Source: Candidatus Scalindua sp.
GTDB taxonomy: Bacteria > Planctomycetota > Brocadiia > Brocadiales > Scalinduaceae
Assembly (NCBI GenBank): GCA_030748215.1
Contig: JASMMK010000060.1
Location: 1-64,000, forward strand
Reading direction: 5' to 3'
Length of the DNA: 64,000 nucleotides
The translations under genes were made by a program, and so were the position numbers. Positions 17,021 through 26,103 of the stretch are shown here, piece after piece (the first letter of the stretch is position 1; every line of letters begins with the position of its first letter). The notes beneath the pieces are model-generated. The model saw only the letters and a program-made list of their open reading frames with translations. It had not been told where the DNA came from and did no database searches.

Positions 17021-17305
17021 AATATAATAAGGTTAAACATATATTTGTTGGAAGCCCACCTCGCACTGAGCAGGATCTATGTGTCTCTTAACGATATTGA
17101 AGGTTGCATAAAAAGCTGTGATGAATTGTTGAAGTGTTTGAAATTGCCGGGAAATCTAACAATTGATAGCATCTCTGACCTGGGCAATATTTATATTAAC
17201 ATTGGGGTTGCTCTCAAAAAACAGAACCAGGAACTATTATCCAAACTCTCATTTGAGATCGCCTATGATTTAGATCCCACCTTGCAATCAGGCAAAACTC
17301 CCTGA
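17021..17305 (+). pseudogene. GT-TPR gene, 3' part after in-frame TAA
   Basis: In the same frame as the middle part, the sequence continues immediately after the TAA as NIIRLNIYLLEAHLALSRIY and one or two more TPRs, ending at a TGA at 17305. The stop therefore interrupts what was one frame. This is a second, independent lesion in the same gene, and it is not a homopolymer indel, so it favours true gene decay. Confidence 0.7.
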
Positions 17306-17315
17306 GCAGAAAAAA

Positions 17316-17505
17316 GGTAACGAACGAGTTGCGGGTTAAGAAGCATGAGTCATTAGTGTCAATTAGTGTCTGTTTTTTTACCTATAATATTGTTTTCCTT
17401 TGCACCCTCTTGTCCTCGGCGCCTTTTGTCCGGGGAAGCGTCTTTGCGAGATGAATTTTTTTGTATAACGTGCAACTCGCAACATGTAACCCGTAACGCC
17501 CTGTT
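17316..17505. repeat. Heptad repeat pair C (inverted halves)
   Basis: The left half (17316-17338) reads GTAACGAACGAGTTGCGGGT and the right half (17466-17505) carries the inverse, CAACTCGCAACATGTAACCC. The interior starts with AGAAGCATGAG, as in pair B, and has TCTTGTCCTCGG/CGTCTTTGCGAG motifs of the second repeat type. The element lies between the broken GT-TPR gene and the NodT-type gene. No coding capacity is seen. Confidence 0.5.
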
Positions 17506-17599
17506 ATAACTCATCCCTTGCTCATGACGATAGATTCTGGTAGACTAAACAGTTTGGAACTTGCTCATAATTGTATATCCCTTAACTATAGGATTGCCC

Positions 17600-19024
17600 A
17601 TGAGAAACCTTCAAAAGTGTTATGTTCTGAAATGGATTCCTTTATCAGCATTGGCCTTGATCCTGCTTCAGGGTTGTGTCACCGTAGGACCGGAGTATTC
17701 AACCCCAAAACTAAAGATACAGGATGAATGGAACCAGGCAATAACAGATGATTTCTCTGATGGAGAAGCAAGCCTGCAAACCTGGTGGACTGTTTTCAAC
17801 GACCCTGTTCTTGACAGCTTAATCGAACGGGCCGGCCAGGGCAGTCTCAAATTGAGAGAAGCCTACGCCAGGATTACTGAGACACGTGCTGTAAGGGGAA
17901 TTAAGGAGAGCGAAAGATCACCAAATGTAAATGTCTCAGGTTCTGCCACTAAGAGCAGCATCGACACTAAACAGAACTCAACAACAGTAGATTCCGCCCA
18001 GTTTGGAGGAGATGCTTCATGGGAAATAGATTTCTGGGGAAGGATCAGTCGTTCCGTAGAATCTGCAGACGCCAGCCTTGAAGCTTCAATTGAAGATTAC
18101 CGGGACGTACTGGTCCTGCTCTTCGCTGATGTGGCATCTAATTACATAGAAGTTCGTAAACTTCAGAATCAAATCCAATCCCTCCAAATGAACATTGAAG
18201 CTCAGCGCAAGACGGTTGAGATCACACAGAGTCGTGTTGAGGCAGGACTCACATCTGCGCTTGATGTCATGCAGGCAGAGCTGAATCTTACGAGAACAGA
18301 ATCTAATTTGCCTTCCCTCCAAAAACTGCTTGTACAGGCGATTAACCGGATCAGTGTGCTGCTGGGAAAACAGCCCGGAACACTCCAAACGGAACTGGAG
18401 CAGACCGCACCTATTCCAAACCCGACAAAAAAAGTTTCGATTGGTGTACCTGCAAACCTGCTGCGGCAGCGGCCCGATATCCGCAAGGCAGAGAGGGAAC
18501 TTGCCGCCCAGACGGCATTGATAGGTGTAGCGACTGCAGAACTCTATCCGCGTTTCTCTTTAAGTGGCTCCTTTTCACTGAAGGCAACCGATCTTGGATC
18601 GAACGCTACAACTTTTGGAATAGGACCAACTATGCAATGGAATGTCTTTTCCGGAGGAAGGATCAGGAACCAGATAAAGGTGGAAGATGCCCGCACAGAA
18701 CAGGCACTGGCCCGATATGAACAACAGGTATTGGATGCACTTGAAGATGTAGAAAATGCACTGGTTTCATACAGAAGAGAGAGGGAACGCATGGAAAAAC
18801 TGGAGTTTTCTGTCATAGAAGCAGAAAAATCTGTCGAGCTTGTCAAATTCCGATACACGAGCGGCTTAGCCGATTTTCAAGATGTACTTGATATGCAGAG
18901 GTCCCTGTATGAGCAGCAGGATCAGTACGTGGAGAGCGAAGGGATCATGATACAGAATTTAATACGGCTCTATAAAGCCCTGGGTGGTGGATGGAATCCG
19001 GATATTGAACTGGAAGAAACTTAG
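17600..19024 (+). CDS. RND efflux outer-membrane lipoprotein, NodT/OprM family
   Basis: From the ATG at 17600 the product is 474 residues. It has a lipoprotein signal with lipobox LLQGC (Cys about 25), then VTVGPEYSTPKL, a standard opening of NodT/OprM proteins, and two TolC-like repeats rich in long helices (RAVRGIKESERSP; LLRQRPDIRKAERELAAQTA; SGLADFQDVLDMQRSLYEQ). It forms trimeric outer-membrane channels for RND or other pumps. AGGA 9 bases upstream decides this start over the in-frame codon at 17561. No pump genes adjoin it; the RND pair at 55-59 kb lacks its own channel and may use this one (inference). Confidence 0.93.
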   Translation: MRNLQKCYVLKWIPLSALALILLQGCVTVGPEYSTPKLKIQDEWNQAITDDFSDGEASLQTWWTVFNDPVLDSLIERAGQGSLKLREAYARITETRAVRGIKESERSPNVNVSGSATKSSIDTKQNSTTVDSAQFGGDASWEIDFWGRISRSVESADASLEASIEDYRDVLVLLFADVASNYIEVRKLQNQIQSLQMNIEAQRKTVEITQSRVEAGLTSALDVMQAELNLTRTESNLPSLQKLLVQAINRISVLLGKQPGTLQTELEQTAPIPNPTKKVSIGVPANLLRQRPDIRKAERELAAQTALIGVATAELYPRFSLSGSFSLKATDLGSNATTFGIGPTMQWNVFSGGRIRNQIKVEDARTEQALARYEQQVLDALEDVENALVSYRRERERMEKLEFSVIEAEKSVELVKFRYTSGLADFQDVLDMQRSLYEQQDQYVESEGIMIQNLIRLYKALGGGWNPDIELEET

Positions 19025-19052
19025 GGTTACTAGTTACGGGTTGCGAGTTGTG
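19024..19052 (+). repeat. Heptad-type repeat, copy D
   Basis: GGGTTACTAGTTACGGGTTG and following CGAGTTG fit the RNGTTRC unit. It begins at the stop codon of the NodT-type gene and ends just past the 3' end of the truncated secreted protein on the other strand. Confidence 0.5.
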
Positions 19053-19057
19053 AATTA

Positions 19058-19639
19058 TTAATGACTAATTATGATTGAGAGATTTAGGGATTGAAGCTTG
19101 AAAAAACCGGCCATTTCCTCAGTTACTCTATACTCTGTGTTACCCGTAAACCGCTCACCTTCCGGCTCAAAAAACCTACCGACTCCCTTTGGAATTCCGT
19201 TAACTGTATCGACCGGATGGATGACAAGATCACGCGCCCCTCTGAGTGGGCTCATGGCCGCTTGTTCTGCAGCATCGCGGAAAGCTTTTGTCTTCTTTAT
19301 CTCCTGTAAAGCTGCTATGGCGAGAATCTCTTGAATACGAATTCGCAGCATATCCTCACCAATCACTTCAAATTGGCCATATGCAGTCGAGATTGTGAAT
19401 CGATTAGTAAAATCATAGGTAGCCACCTCCTCCATTACCTTAAAATGATCTCCTTCAAGGAGTTCCGGTGGTAGTATCTCACTTGCTTTTAAGATACCAG
19501 GTGTTTCATATCCGCTTGTTGCAGTTTGTTGACCCAGGCAGAGAGATGGTAAGAAATGTATACTTAGCACAGACAAAACAATGCACGTTGCCAGGTTAAT
19601 TTTACTGAATATAGACTGTTTTATACCTGTTGTATTCAT
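19058..19639 (-). CDS. Secreted protein of unknown function, probably 3'-truncated
   Basis: The 193-residue product has a signal peptide (about 13-36) and a mature part reading ASEILPPELLEGDHFKV, then TISTAYGQFEVIGEDMLRIR, IQEILAIAALQEIKKT and GARDLVIHPVDTVNGIPKGV. This order of segments resembles a family of larger exported bacterial proteins of unknown function that continue well beyond this point. Here the last 30 residues (after RFFEPEGERF) look unrelated and run into intergenic repeat DNA, so I suspect loss of the C-terminal half. It is not possible to assign a reaction. Confidence 0.6.
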   Translation of the reverse strand: MNTTGIKQSIFSKINLATCIVLSVLSIHFLPSLCLGQQTATSGYETPGILKASEILPPELLEGDHFKVMEEVATYDFTNRFTISTAYGQFEVIGEDMLRIRIQEILAIAALQEIKKTKAFRDAAEQAAMSPLRGARDLVIHPVDTVNGIPKGVGRFFEPEGERFTGNTEYRVTEEMAGFFKLQSLNLSIIISH

Positions 19640-19720
19640 CTGTATAGTCCTTTCTTATCTTTAAATAACTATATTAAGATTATGACTATGTACTGATTAC
19701 AGGCAGGGAACCGTTTCAAT

Positions 19721-20890
19721 TCATGCCTGACTATCCTCATATAACGGAGACATTGCTCTCAACCTCTTTATGATTGGAGGAACCGTCTCTAATACATATT
19801 CAATTTGTGCTTCGGAATTATCTATTCCCAGACTGAAGAGTATTGAACCCTGAGCGACCGCGTCCTCTACTCCAATTGAGCTCAAAACATGTGATGATTT
19901 TAATGACCGGGAAGTGCACGCAGAACCGGAAGATACAGCTATCCCTTTCATATCCAGAAACAGAAGTATTGACTCTCCCTCAACATACTCAATACTGATG
20001 TTTATATTGTTTGGCAATCGTTTTTCAGGATGGCCATTCAGATGAATACTATCTACTGAACTCATCAGGCCGTTTAACAGCTTGTCACGTAGAGGTTTTA
20101 TTGCATCTCTACGCACATCCATCTCTTTTTTTGCCAACTCTGCGGCTTTACCCATACCCACTATTCCGGGTATATTCTCCGTACCGGCTCGACGCCCGCC
20201 TTCCTGCACACCCCCTTCTATAAAAGGAACAATCCTTGTTTTCTCTCTCAGGTATAGCGCACCTGCACCCGGTGGACCGTAGAACTGGTTACCTGCCAGG
20301 CTTATGGCATCAGCCATCATTGCGTCAACATCTACAGGCACATAACCTGCAGAGGCCACGGCATCAACATGAAAGGTGATACCTTTCTCCTTAACAATTT
20401 TCCCGATCTCTTCAATCGGCTCAATAGTACCTATTTCACTATTTGCATGCATTATCGAGACGAGAGCAGTTTCCGGTGTTATTGCCTTTGCAACATCTTC
20501 CGGATCTATCATGCCGTATTTATCAACCGGTACATGCGTAACCTCAAAACCCATTTTCCTCAGTTTTTTCAGCGGATTAAGTATTGAAAAATGTTCTATC
20601 TCTGATGTGATGATGTGTTTGCCCTTCTTTTTATTTGCCGTTGCAAGCCCCCTGATGGCAAAATTATTCGCTTCACTCCCACTTGATGTAAATATTATCT
20701 CCTCAGCTTTTGCTCCTATAAGTGATGCAACCTCACCCCTTGCACTCGTTACCGCTTTACCTGCAACCTGTCCGAAATGGTGCAGGTTTGACGGATTACC
20801 ATAGGTGTTTTTTATGGCATCTACCATTGCCTCTACAACCAGTGGATGTGTTGGCGTACAAGACGCATGATCAAGATATATTTTTTCCAA
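19721..20890 (-). CDS. Cysteine desulfurase homologue lacking the PLP lysine
   Basis: The protein aligns over its length with NifS/IscS: IYLDHASCTPTHP, FTSSGSEANNFA, ITSEIEHFSIL (cofactor-stacking His), HVDAVASAG, and the active-site cysteine loop SSGSACTS. Where the family has S-A/S-H-K-x-x-GPKG, this protein has AGNQFYGPPGAGALY, so Gln replaces the Schiff-base lysine (codon at 20285-20287). The PLP-contacting Asn and Gln are also changed (ANSEIG; DAVAS). Ordinary PLP chemistry is therefore doubtful. The start is TTG at 20890, with AAAGGAG 8 bases upstream; the GTG at 20899 overlaps that site. It follows uvrD on the same strand. Confidence 0.88.
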   Translation of the reverse strand: MEKIYLDHASCTPTHPLVVEAMVDAIKNTYGNPSNLHHFGQVAGKAVTSARGEVASLIGAKAEEIIFTSSGSEANNFAIRGLATANKKKGKHIITSEIEHFSILNPLKKLRKMGFEVTHVPVDKYGMIDPEDVAKAITPETALVSIMHANSEIGTIEPIEEIGKIVKEKGITFHVDAVASAGYVPVDVDAMMADAISLAGNQFYGPPGAGALYLREKTRIVPFIEGGVQEGGRRAGTENIPGIVGMGKAAELAKKEMDVRRDAIKPLRDKLLNGLMSSVDSIHLNGHPEKRLPNNINISIEYVEGESILLFLDMKGIAVSSGSACTSRSLKSSHVLSSIGVEDAVAQGSILFSLGIDNSEAQIEYVLETVPPIIKRLRAMSPLYEDSQA

Positions 20891-20912
20891 TTTTCTCACT
20901 CCTTTATATTTA

Positions 20913-23144
20913 TTATCGGCAGGAACCTTCTACCTTTTCTAAATTTGCATATTCCAGTGCCAGCTTCTTCATACCTACTCTATTAAAATCAACATGTACT
21001 GTGTCAGAAGATGGGGCTATCTTTACAACTCTCCCACGACCAAAAATTTCGTGTTTTACTATGTCACCTGAAACTAGCTCGACACTCTCCTGAGGTTCAT
21101 CAATCTGGAATACCGGTAACTCATCATAATCGTCCCCTCCTGCATCATATTGATAATCATCCTCATCTGCCGAATCTCTGTATCCCGTTGCCGGTTCAGT
21201 ACGCAGTTTATCACCGTAAGAATTATAGATTGTTCTATCAATCTCTTCAACAAAATCTACAGGCATCTCGCTTAAAAATCTTGAAGGAACACACGCAGAG
21301 CGCTGTCCGAATTTTGACCGGTATCTGGCGTGGACCAGAAACAGATCCTTCTGGGCCCTCGTAATGCCCACATAGCACAATCGACGCTCCTCCTCAACAT
21401 CATCATCTGAATCCTTTGATTGAGAATGAGGCAGTAGCCCTTCCTCCAGTCCAGCCATGAAGACAATCGGAAATTCCAGACCCTTTGCTGCATGCAGCGT
21501 CATCAGGGTAACAGTATCTGCGGCATCATCCCATTTGTCAATATCTGCAATCAGTGACACCTCTTCTAAGAAACCCTGGAGCGAACCATCCGGATTTGAA
21601 GTGTCATATTCACTGGCAGCATTTACCAGCTCTTCAATATTTTCCAACCGCTCCTCGCTGTCACCTTCGTAAGATTGAACCAGATAATCTACATATCCGA
21701 TTTTCTCGATAACCTCTTTTACAAATCCCATTACCGGATAGGTTTGGATAGTATGTAGTTCAGAAATAATATCCCGGAAACCTTTTACTGTATTGGAGCT
21801 TTTTCCTTTGATCTCCTTAATCTCCTGAACCCTGGATATCGCCTCTATCATATTTGCGTTATTCAGCCCCGCCCATTCTCTTAATCGTTTTATAGTTGTG
21901 GCCCCGATGCCTCTTGCAGGAATATTTACAACTCTTTCAAATGACAGATCATCATCTGGGTTAGCACAGAGCTTGAGGTAAGAGAGGACATCTTTGATCT
22001 CTTTTCTCTTGAAGAATGCAACACTACCCACGATTGAATAGGGTATTCCTTCACGCAGCATGCAGGTTTCCAACACACGTGACTGTGCATTTGTGCGGTA
22101 GAAAACAGCCATATCGGAATGTCTATTTCCGTTTTTTATAAATTCAATAATATTTGCTGCTATCTCCTTCGACTCAACATTCTCGTCCTCACAATGGACA
22201 ATCCTTACCTTGCTCCCTTCGCTATTCTCCGTCCAGAGGGATTTCGATTTCCGCGATATGTTGTTGTTGATTATTTCCGAAGCGACGTGAAGGATGTTCT
22301 TCGTTGAACGATAGTTCTGTTCCAACCTGACAGTCTTTGTATCAGGATAGTCCTTTTCAAAATTGAGTATATTCCGTATGTTGGCACCGCGCCAGCCATA
22401 GATAGATTGATCTGGGTCTCCGGTTGCACAAATATTTTCATACCTCTGCGCCAGCAGTTGAGTGATTGCGTATTGCGCATGGTTTGTATCCTGATACTCA
22501 TCAATAAGGATATACCTGAATTTATCCTGGTATTTCTCCAACACTTCAGGAAATTTTTTAAACAGATGCACGACCTTGAAAAGCAGGTCGTCAAAGTCCA
22601 GTGCATTATTTGCCTCAAGATATTTCTGATATTTGGTGTATACCTTTGAAACAACATCATTGTAATAACCCGACTTATACTCAGCAAATTCTTCTGCTGA
22701 CAGCAACTCGTTCTTTGCGTTACTGATAGATGCTGCAACTGCACCCGGCCGCCAGTTAGTAGTGTCCAGTTTCAGCTCATTCATAACATCCTTTATACAC
22801 TTGGCCTGATCCCCGGAATCATATATGCTGAAGTTTCTGGTAAATTCCAGATGTTCAATTTCACTACGCAATATCCTTGAACACATGGCATGAAAAGTTG
22901 AGATCCACATACCCCTGAGATCGAGGAACTCACCCAGCCGCTCTTTCATCTCATTGGCGGCTTTATTAGTGAAAGTTATGGACAGAATATTTGACGGATC
23001 AGTCCCCTGCTCAACAAGATATCCTACCCTGCGTGTAATCACCCTCGTCTTACCACTGCCGGCACCTGCGATCACTAGCAAAGGACCGTCTATATGTGTA
23101 ATCGCCTCTTTTTGAGATTCAGTTACGTTGTCTAATATATTCAT
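20913..23144 (-). CDS. pcrA: UvrD/PcrA-type DNA helicase
   Basis: The product of about 743 residues carries the SF1A helicase motifs in order: Q-motif VTESQKEAI, motif I AGAGSGKTRVI, motif Ia SITFTNKAANEM, motif II DEYQDTNHAQ, motif III GDPDQSIYGWRGA, motif V TLHAAKGLEFPIVF and motif VI RRLCYVGITRA. It unwinds DNA in mismatch and excision repair and displaces recombinase or polymerase. The C-terminus has an acidic Tyr/Asp-rich linker then a Tudor-like end (VKHEIFGRGRVVKI) as in PcrA. The ATG at 23144 is preferred over an upstream GTG at 23162. It precedes the NifS-like gene on the same strand. Confidence 0.95.
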   Translation of the reverse strand: MNILDNVTESQKEAITHIDGPLLVIAGAGSGKTRVITRRVGYLVEQGTDPSNILSITFTNKAANEMKERLGEFLDLRGMWISTFHAMCSRILRSEIEHLEFTRNFSIYDSGDQAKCIKDVMNELKLDTTNWRPGAVAASISNAKNELLSAEEFAEYKSGYYNDVVSKVYTKYQKYLEANNALDFDDLLFKVVHLFKKFPEVLEKYQDKFRYILIDEYQDTNHAQYAITQLLAQRYENICATGDPDQSIYGWRGANIRNILNFEKDYPDTKTVRLEQNYRSTKNILHVASEIINNNISRKSKSLWTENSEGSKVRIVHCEDENVESKEIAANIIEFIKNGNRHSDMAVFYRTNAQSRVLETCMLREGIPYSIVGSVAFFKRKEIKDVLSYLKLCANPDDDLSFERVVNIPARGIGATTIKRLREWAGLNNANMIEAISRVQEIKEIKGKSSNTVKGFRDIISELHTIQTYPVMGFVKEVIEKIGYVDYLVQSYEGDSEERLENIEELVNAASEYDTSNPDGSLQGFLEEVSLIADIDKWDDAADTVTLMTLHAAKGLEFPIVFMAGLEEGLLPHSQSKDSDDDVEEERRLCYVGITRAQKDLFLVHARYRSKFGQRSACVPSRFLSEMPVDFVEEIDRTIYNSYGDKLRTEPATGYRDSADEDDYQYDAGGDDYDELPVFQIDEPQESVELVSGDIVKHEIFGRGRVVKIAPSSDTVHVDFNRVGMKKLALEYANLEKVEGSCR

Positions 23145-23203
23145 GTCCAAATATTTTACCACGGAATATTCACGGAGTTACACTGATTTACTCACACTTC
23201 TCC

Positions 23204-23848
23204 TCACTTCTTCTGCGCAATCAAACTCACCACTGATTTATTCTCTGCAATCTCACCTTCTCTATAATAGAGAATACGAAAATCTCTGAATGAATCGAGG
23301 AGCTCATTGTGCTTTAACAGGTAGGCTGGGTTTTTGGGTCCGGGTGCATCTTTTCCATATTTCAGCTGGTCTATGGAGTATGTCTCAATCATAACCATGC
23401 CTCCATTTTTCAGGCCTTCCTTGATCTGCGGAATGAGATCTCTCTGAGTGTAATAGAAACATGTAATGAGATCATACGTATTAACAGGTATCTTGTACTC
23501 TTCCAGATCAGCTGCAAATGCATTCAGTGTCACACTACTTTCCCGGGCGAGAAGCCTGGCCTTCTCAACAGCCTTCTCGGAAATATCGCAACCGTCAACG
23601 TCAAATCCATTCCCGGCAAGAAATACAGCATTTCTCCCTTCTCCCATAGCCAGTACCAGGGCCTTGCCTCTGACCAGTAAACCAAGTTTCTCCTTCAGGA
23701 ACTTTAACGGTTCTTTACCGTATAGATATTCACCGGTATCGTAACGTTTGTTCCATCTACTCTTATCATCTTCACTGGCATTAGCAATCTGGCCAAAACA
23801 GAAGGACAATAGAGAGAGAATTATTGTGGAGATTAATGTCATTTTCAT
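23204..23848 (-). CDS. Class I SAM methyltransferase with signal peptide
   Basis: The 214-residue product opens with a clear export signal (about 4-24, LISTIILSLLSFCFGQIANA), followed by RWNKRYDTGEYLYGKEPLKF and a Rossmann methyltransferase core (ALVLAMGEGRNAVFLAGNGF, CDISEKAVEKA, ADLEEY). The latter part resembles TehB/UbiE-like small methyltransferases. Export is odd, as SAM is cytoplasmic. Either the segment is a membrane anchor, or the protein acts in a compartment with SAM, or the fold has another role. No matching partner gene adjoins it. Confidence 0.82.
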   Translation of the reverse strand: MKMTLISTIILSLLSFCFGQIANASEDDKSRWNKRYDTGEYLYGKEPLKFLKEKLGLLVRGKALVLAMGEGRNAVFLAGNGFDVDGCDISEKAVEKARLLARESSVTLNAFAADLEEYKIPVNTYDLITCFYYTQRDLIPQIKEGLKNGGMVMIETYSIDQLKYGKDAPGPKNPAYLLKHNELLDSFRDFRILYYREGEIAENKSVVSLIAQKK

Positions 23849-23990
23849 ACAAAATGGGACTGCTTATTCACAAGCGGGAAAGACGTTATTATCTGTTTGG
23901 AGAGATGATAATCTTATTGAGGCCAAGATTGATAAGCAAATAGAGCCAGATGATGGATTGCCACTAGTTAAATACTGCCCGGTGCGATGT

Positions 23991-24437
23991 CTAAAACTCC
24001 GGTACGTTGACCCTCTGCCTCAACTCTTCTGCACTTTCTAACATCCTTGCCTGTCGCTCCTTAATTGATATTGGATCTAATTCTTCTAAATTATAACTTA
24101 TAACCTGATCATCTTTTATTTCAAATGGCCATACTATCTCGGAGAAGAAATCCAGAGGAAAGATTTCGTAAACAGGCGCCTTAATCTTTTCAAATGCTAT
24201 TGTCCGTTCATGGGTAAGCACACCATCCTCATCCTTTCTCTCTATCATTATTTTCCTGGTACCATAAAACGTAAATGGAACTGTAACAGGACTCTCTCCA
24301 ATAAGCTTATTATCAAGATACACCAAAGCATTACTGGGATTTGTTTTAACAGTTATTGTTCTGGTTACACAACCGGAAAAAGCAAAAACCGCAGCGACGA
24401 GGATCAGAAAACGGAAGGATCGAATTGTTTTTATCAT
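23991..24437 (-). CDS. PEGA-domain lipoprotein
   Basis: The product has a lipoprotein signal ending FAFSGC and then a PEGA-type beta module: TRTITVKTNPSNALVYLDNK, LIGESPVTVPFTFYGTRKI. PEGA domains are small surface or S-layer-type modules named for this pattern. The remaining 90 residues contain no known motif. The ATG at 24437 is preferred; an in-frame GTG at 24461 is possible, and AGGG lies before the ATG at long spacing. It has no operon partner in view. Confidence 0.75.
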   Translation of the reverse strand: MIKTIRSFRFLILVAAVFAFSGCVTRTITVKTNPSNALVYLDNKLIGESPVTVPFTFYGTRKIMIERKDEDGVLTHERTIAFEKIKAPVYEIFPLDFFSEIVWPFEIKDDQVISYNLEELDPISIKERQARMLESAEELRQRVNVPEF

Positions 24438-24566
24438 GACAATGTTTACCCTATAAACCACAAGTTAAAAATATTTTATAAATTTCAGTCTGTTTTTCAG
24501 ATATCTTAATCTCTTATCCATATGACAAATTAAGAGAAACGAACTTACCATACACTTATAAATAGA

Positions 24567-26093
24567 CTATCCCCTTTTTCTATCGCGTGGATAGAACAGT
24601 GAAGTTTCAGGCGCAGTATATGAATGCAAATCATGGACTGACCCTTCCCCCTGAGCGGAAGGGGACCTGGCTTCAAAAGCAAGAGTGCCATCATAAATCC
24701 CGTTATGCAGATCTTTTATTGTCTTGTAACCAATAGTTTGCAATGCATGCAGTAAGCTTTTGATAATATATTCGCCAAAATGAGCAACTGAGCCTTTATC
24801 AACTACCGTACCGGATACTCCCTGAGCAATTTTAATCTTATCATCACTTGAATAATATCTCTTGTCACCACCTTTATCCATCGCCTCTAAAGATGCCATA
24901 CCTCTATATTTCTTTAACCTGACACCGCTTTCATAATAGTAGTCACCCGGAGCTTCATTCGTACCGGCGAGCAAAGCACCAAGCATTACGTTACTTGCCC
25001 CTAACGAGAGAGCCTTAACGATGTACCCTATGTTAGCAACCCCTCCATCCGCAATTACCGGTATTCCCGCATACTCTCTCGCAAACTTTGCACAGTGGTA
25101 AACCGCAGATCCCTGCGCCCTGCCGACTGCCATAGTGTCCTGTGTAATGCAGATAGAACCAGCCCCCATACCTATACGAAGAGCATCAACACCTTTATCA
25201 ATAAGGGATTTACATTGTTTGGCCGTTACAACGTTTCCACCGACAACCTCTACTTCGGGATAATTTTTCTTTATATACTCTATCATATGATGCTGGTAAA
25301 TTGAATCTCCCTGGGAAGCGTCAATCACTACCACATCCACCCCGGCATCTGCTAACTCTTTGAGCCTCTCCTTGTCCTCGTCTCGTGTTGAAATTGCTGC
25401 TCCTACCAACAACTGCTTTTCTTTATTCTTCGAAGCTAAAGGAAAATCCTTATTTTTTAGCAGATCCGACCTGCTCATTAAGGACACCAGACGGCCATCT
25501 TTATCCACTAAAGGCAGCTTACCTTTCTTGGACTCTTTGAGTATTTTATTCCCTTCCTTAAGAGAAATACCAGCAGTTGCCGTAATAAGCTGATCAACCA
25601 TAACTTCTCGTAACTTCTTTGTTCTATCTAATTCAAAATCTATATCTCTCCGCGTAACGATACCTATTAATTTAGTTTTTGATGTCCCGTCTTCAGTTAT
25701 TGGTATACCGGAAAACCCGTAAGTCTCTTTAATATCGTCAACATCTGAAATGGTGTTTTCAGGACTGAGAGTTACCGGATCGGTAATGAAGCCGTTTTCA
25801 TATCTCTTTACCAGCCTGACTTCCCTGGTCTGCTCTTCAATTGTATTGTTGTAATGTATTATACCAATCCCGCCCAGAAGGGCCAGATAGATGGCCATTT
25901 TTGACTCAGTTACCGTATCCATCGGAGAACTGACAAGCGGTCTTCTTATCTTCAGATTCCTTGTAAGGTTTGTTTCCAGATCAACATCTTCAATAGAAAA
26001 ACCTATATGACCCGGCAGCAGGATAAAATCACTGTATGTCATCCCTCCGCCGTCACCGAAGAACTCTTCCGCACTAAATCCATTTTCTGGCAT
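24567..26093 (-). CDS. guaB: IMP dehydrogenase, eukaryote-like type
   Basis: The 508-residue product has the IMPDH TIM barrel with two CBS domains inserted (about 105-225). The catalytic loop is [10 protein letters not shown] with Cys315, followed by [21 protein letters not shown] and the KKYRGM substrate loop. It oxidises IMP to XMP, the committed step to GMP. Notably, CITQ and many other segments ([32 protein letters not shown]) resemble animal and fungal IMPDH rather than the CTTR-type of most bacteria. It is followed by no guaA here. priA is 10 bases upstream on the same strand, likely co-transcribed. Confidence 0.96.
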   Translation of the reverse strand: MPENGFSAEEFFGDGGGMTYSDFILLPGHIGFSIEDVDLETNLTRNLKIRRPLVSSPMDTVTESKMAIYLALLGGIGIIHYNNTIEEQTREVRLVKRYENGFITDPVTLSPENTISDVDDIKETYGFSGIPITEDGTSKTKLIGIVTRRDIDFELDRTKKLREVMVDQLITATAGISLKEGNKILKESKKGKLPLVDKDGRLVSLMSRSDLLKNKDFPLASKNKEKQLLVGAAISTRDEDKERLKELADAGVDVVVIDASQGDSIYQHHMIEYIKKNYPEVEVVGGNVVTAKQCKSLIDKGVDALRIGMGAGSICITQDTMAVGRAQGSAVYHCAKFAREYAGIPVIADGGVANIGYIVKALSLGASNVMLGALLAGTNEAPGDYYYESGVRLKKYRGMASLEAMDKGGDKRYYSSDDKIKIAQGVSGTVVDKGSVAHFGEYIIKSLLHALQTIGYKTIKDLHNGIYDGTLAFEARSPSAQGEGSVHDLHSYTAPETSLFYPRDRKRG

Positions 26094-26103
26094 TTTATAT
26101 CAC

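Noticed and set aside
17518-17727. Small plus-strand frame before the NodT-type gene
   Set aside because: Overlaps the lipoprotein signal region in another frame and has no ribosome site or family match.
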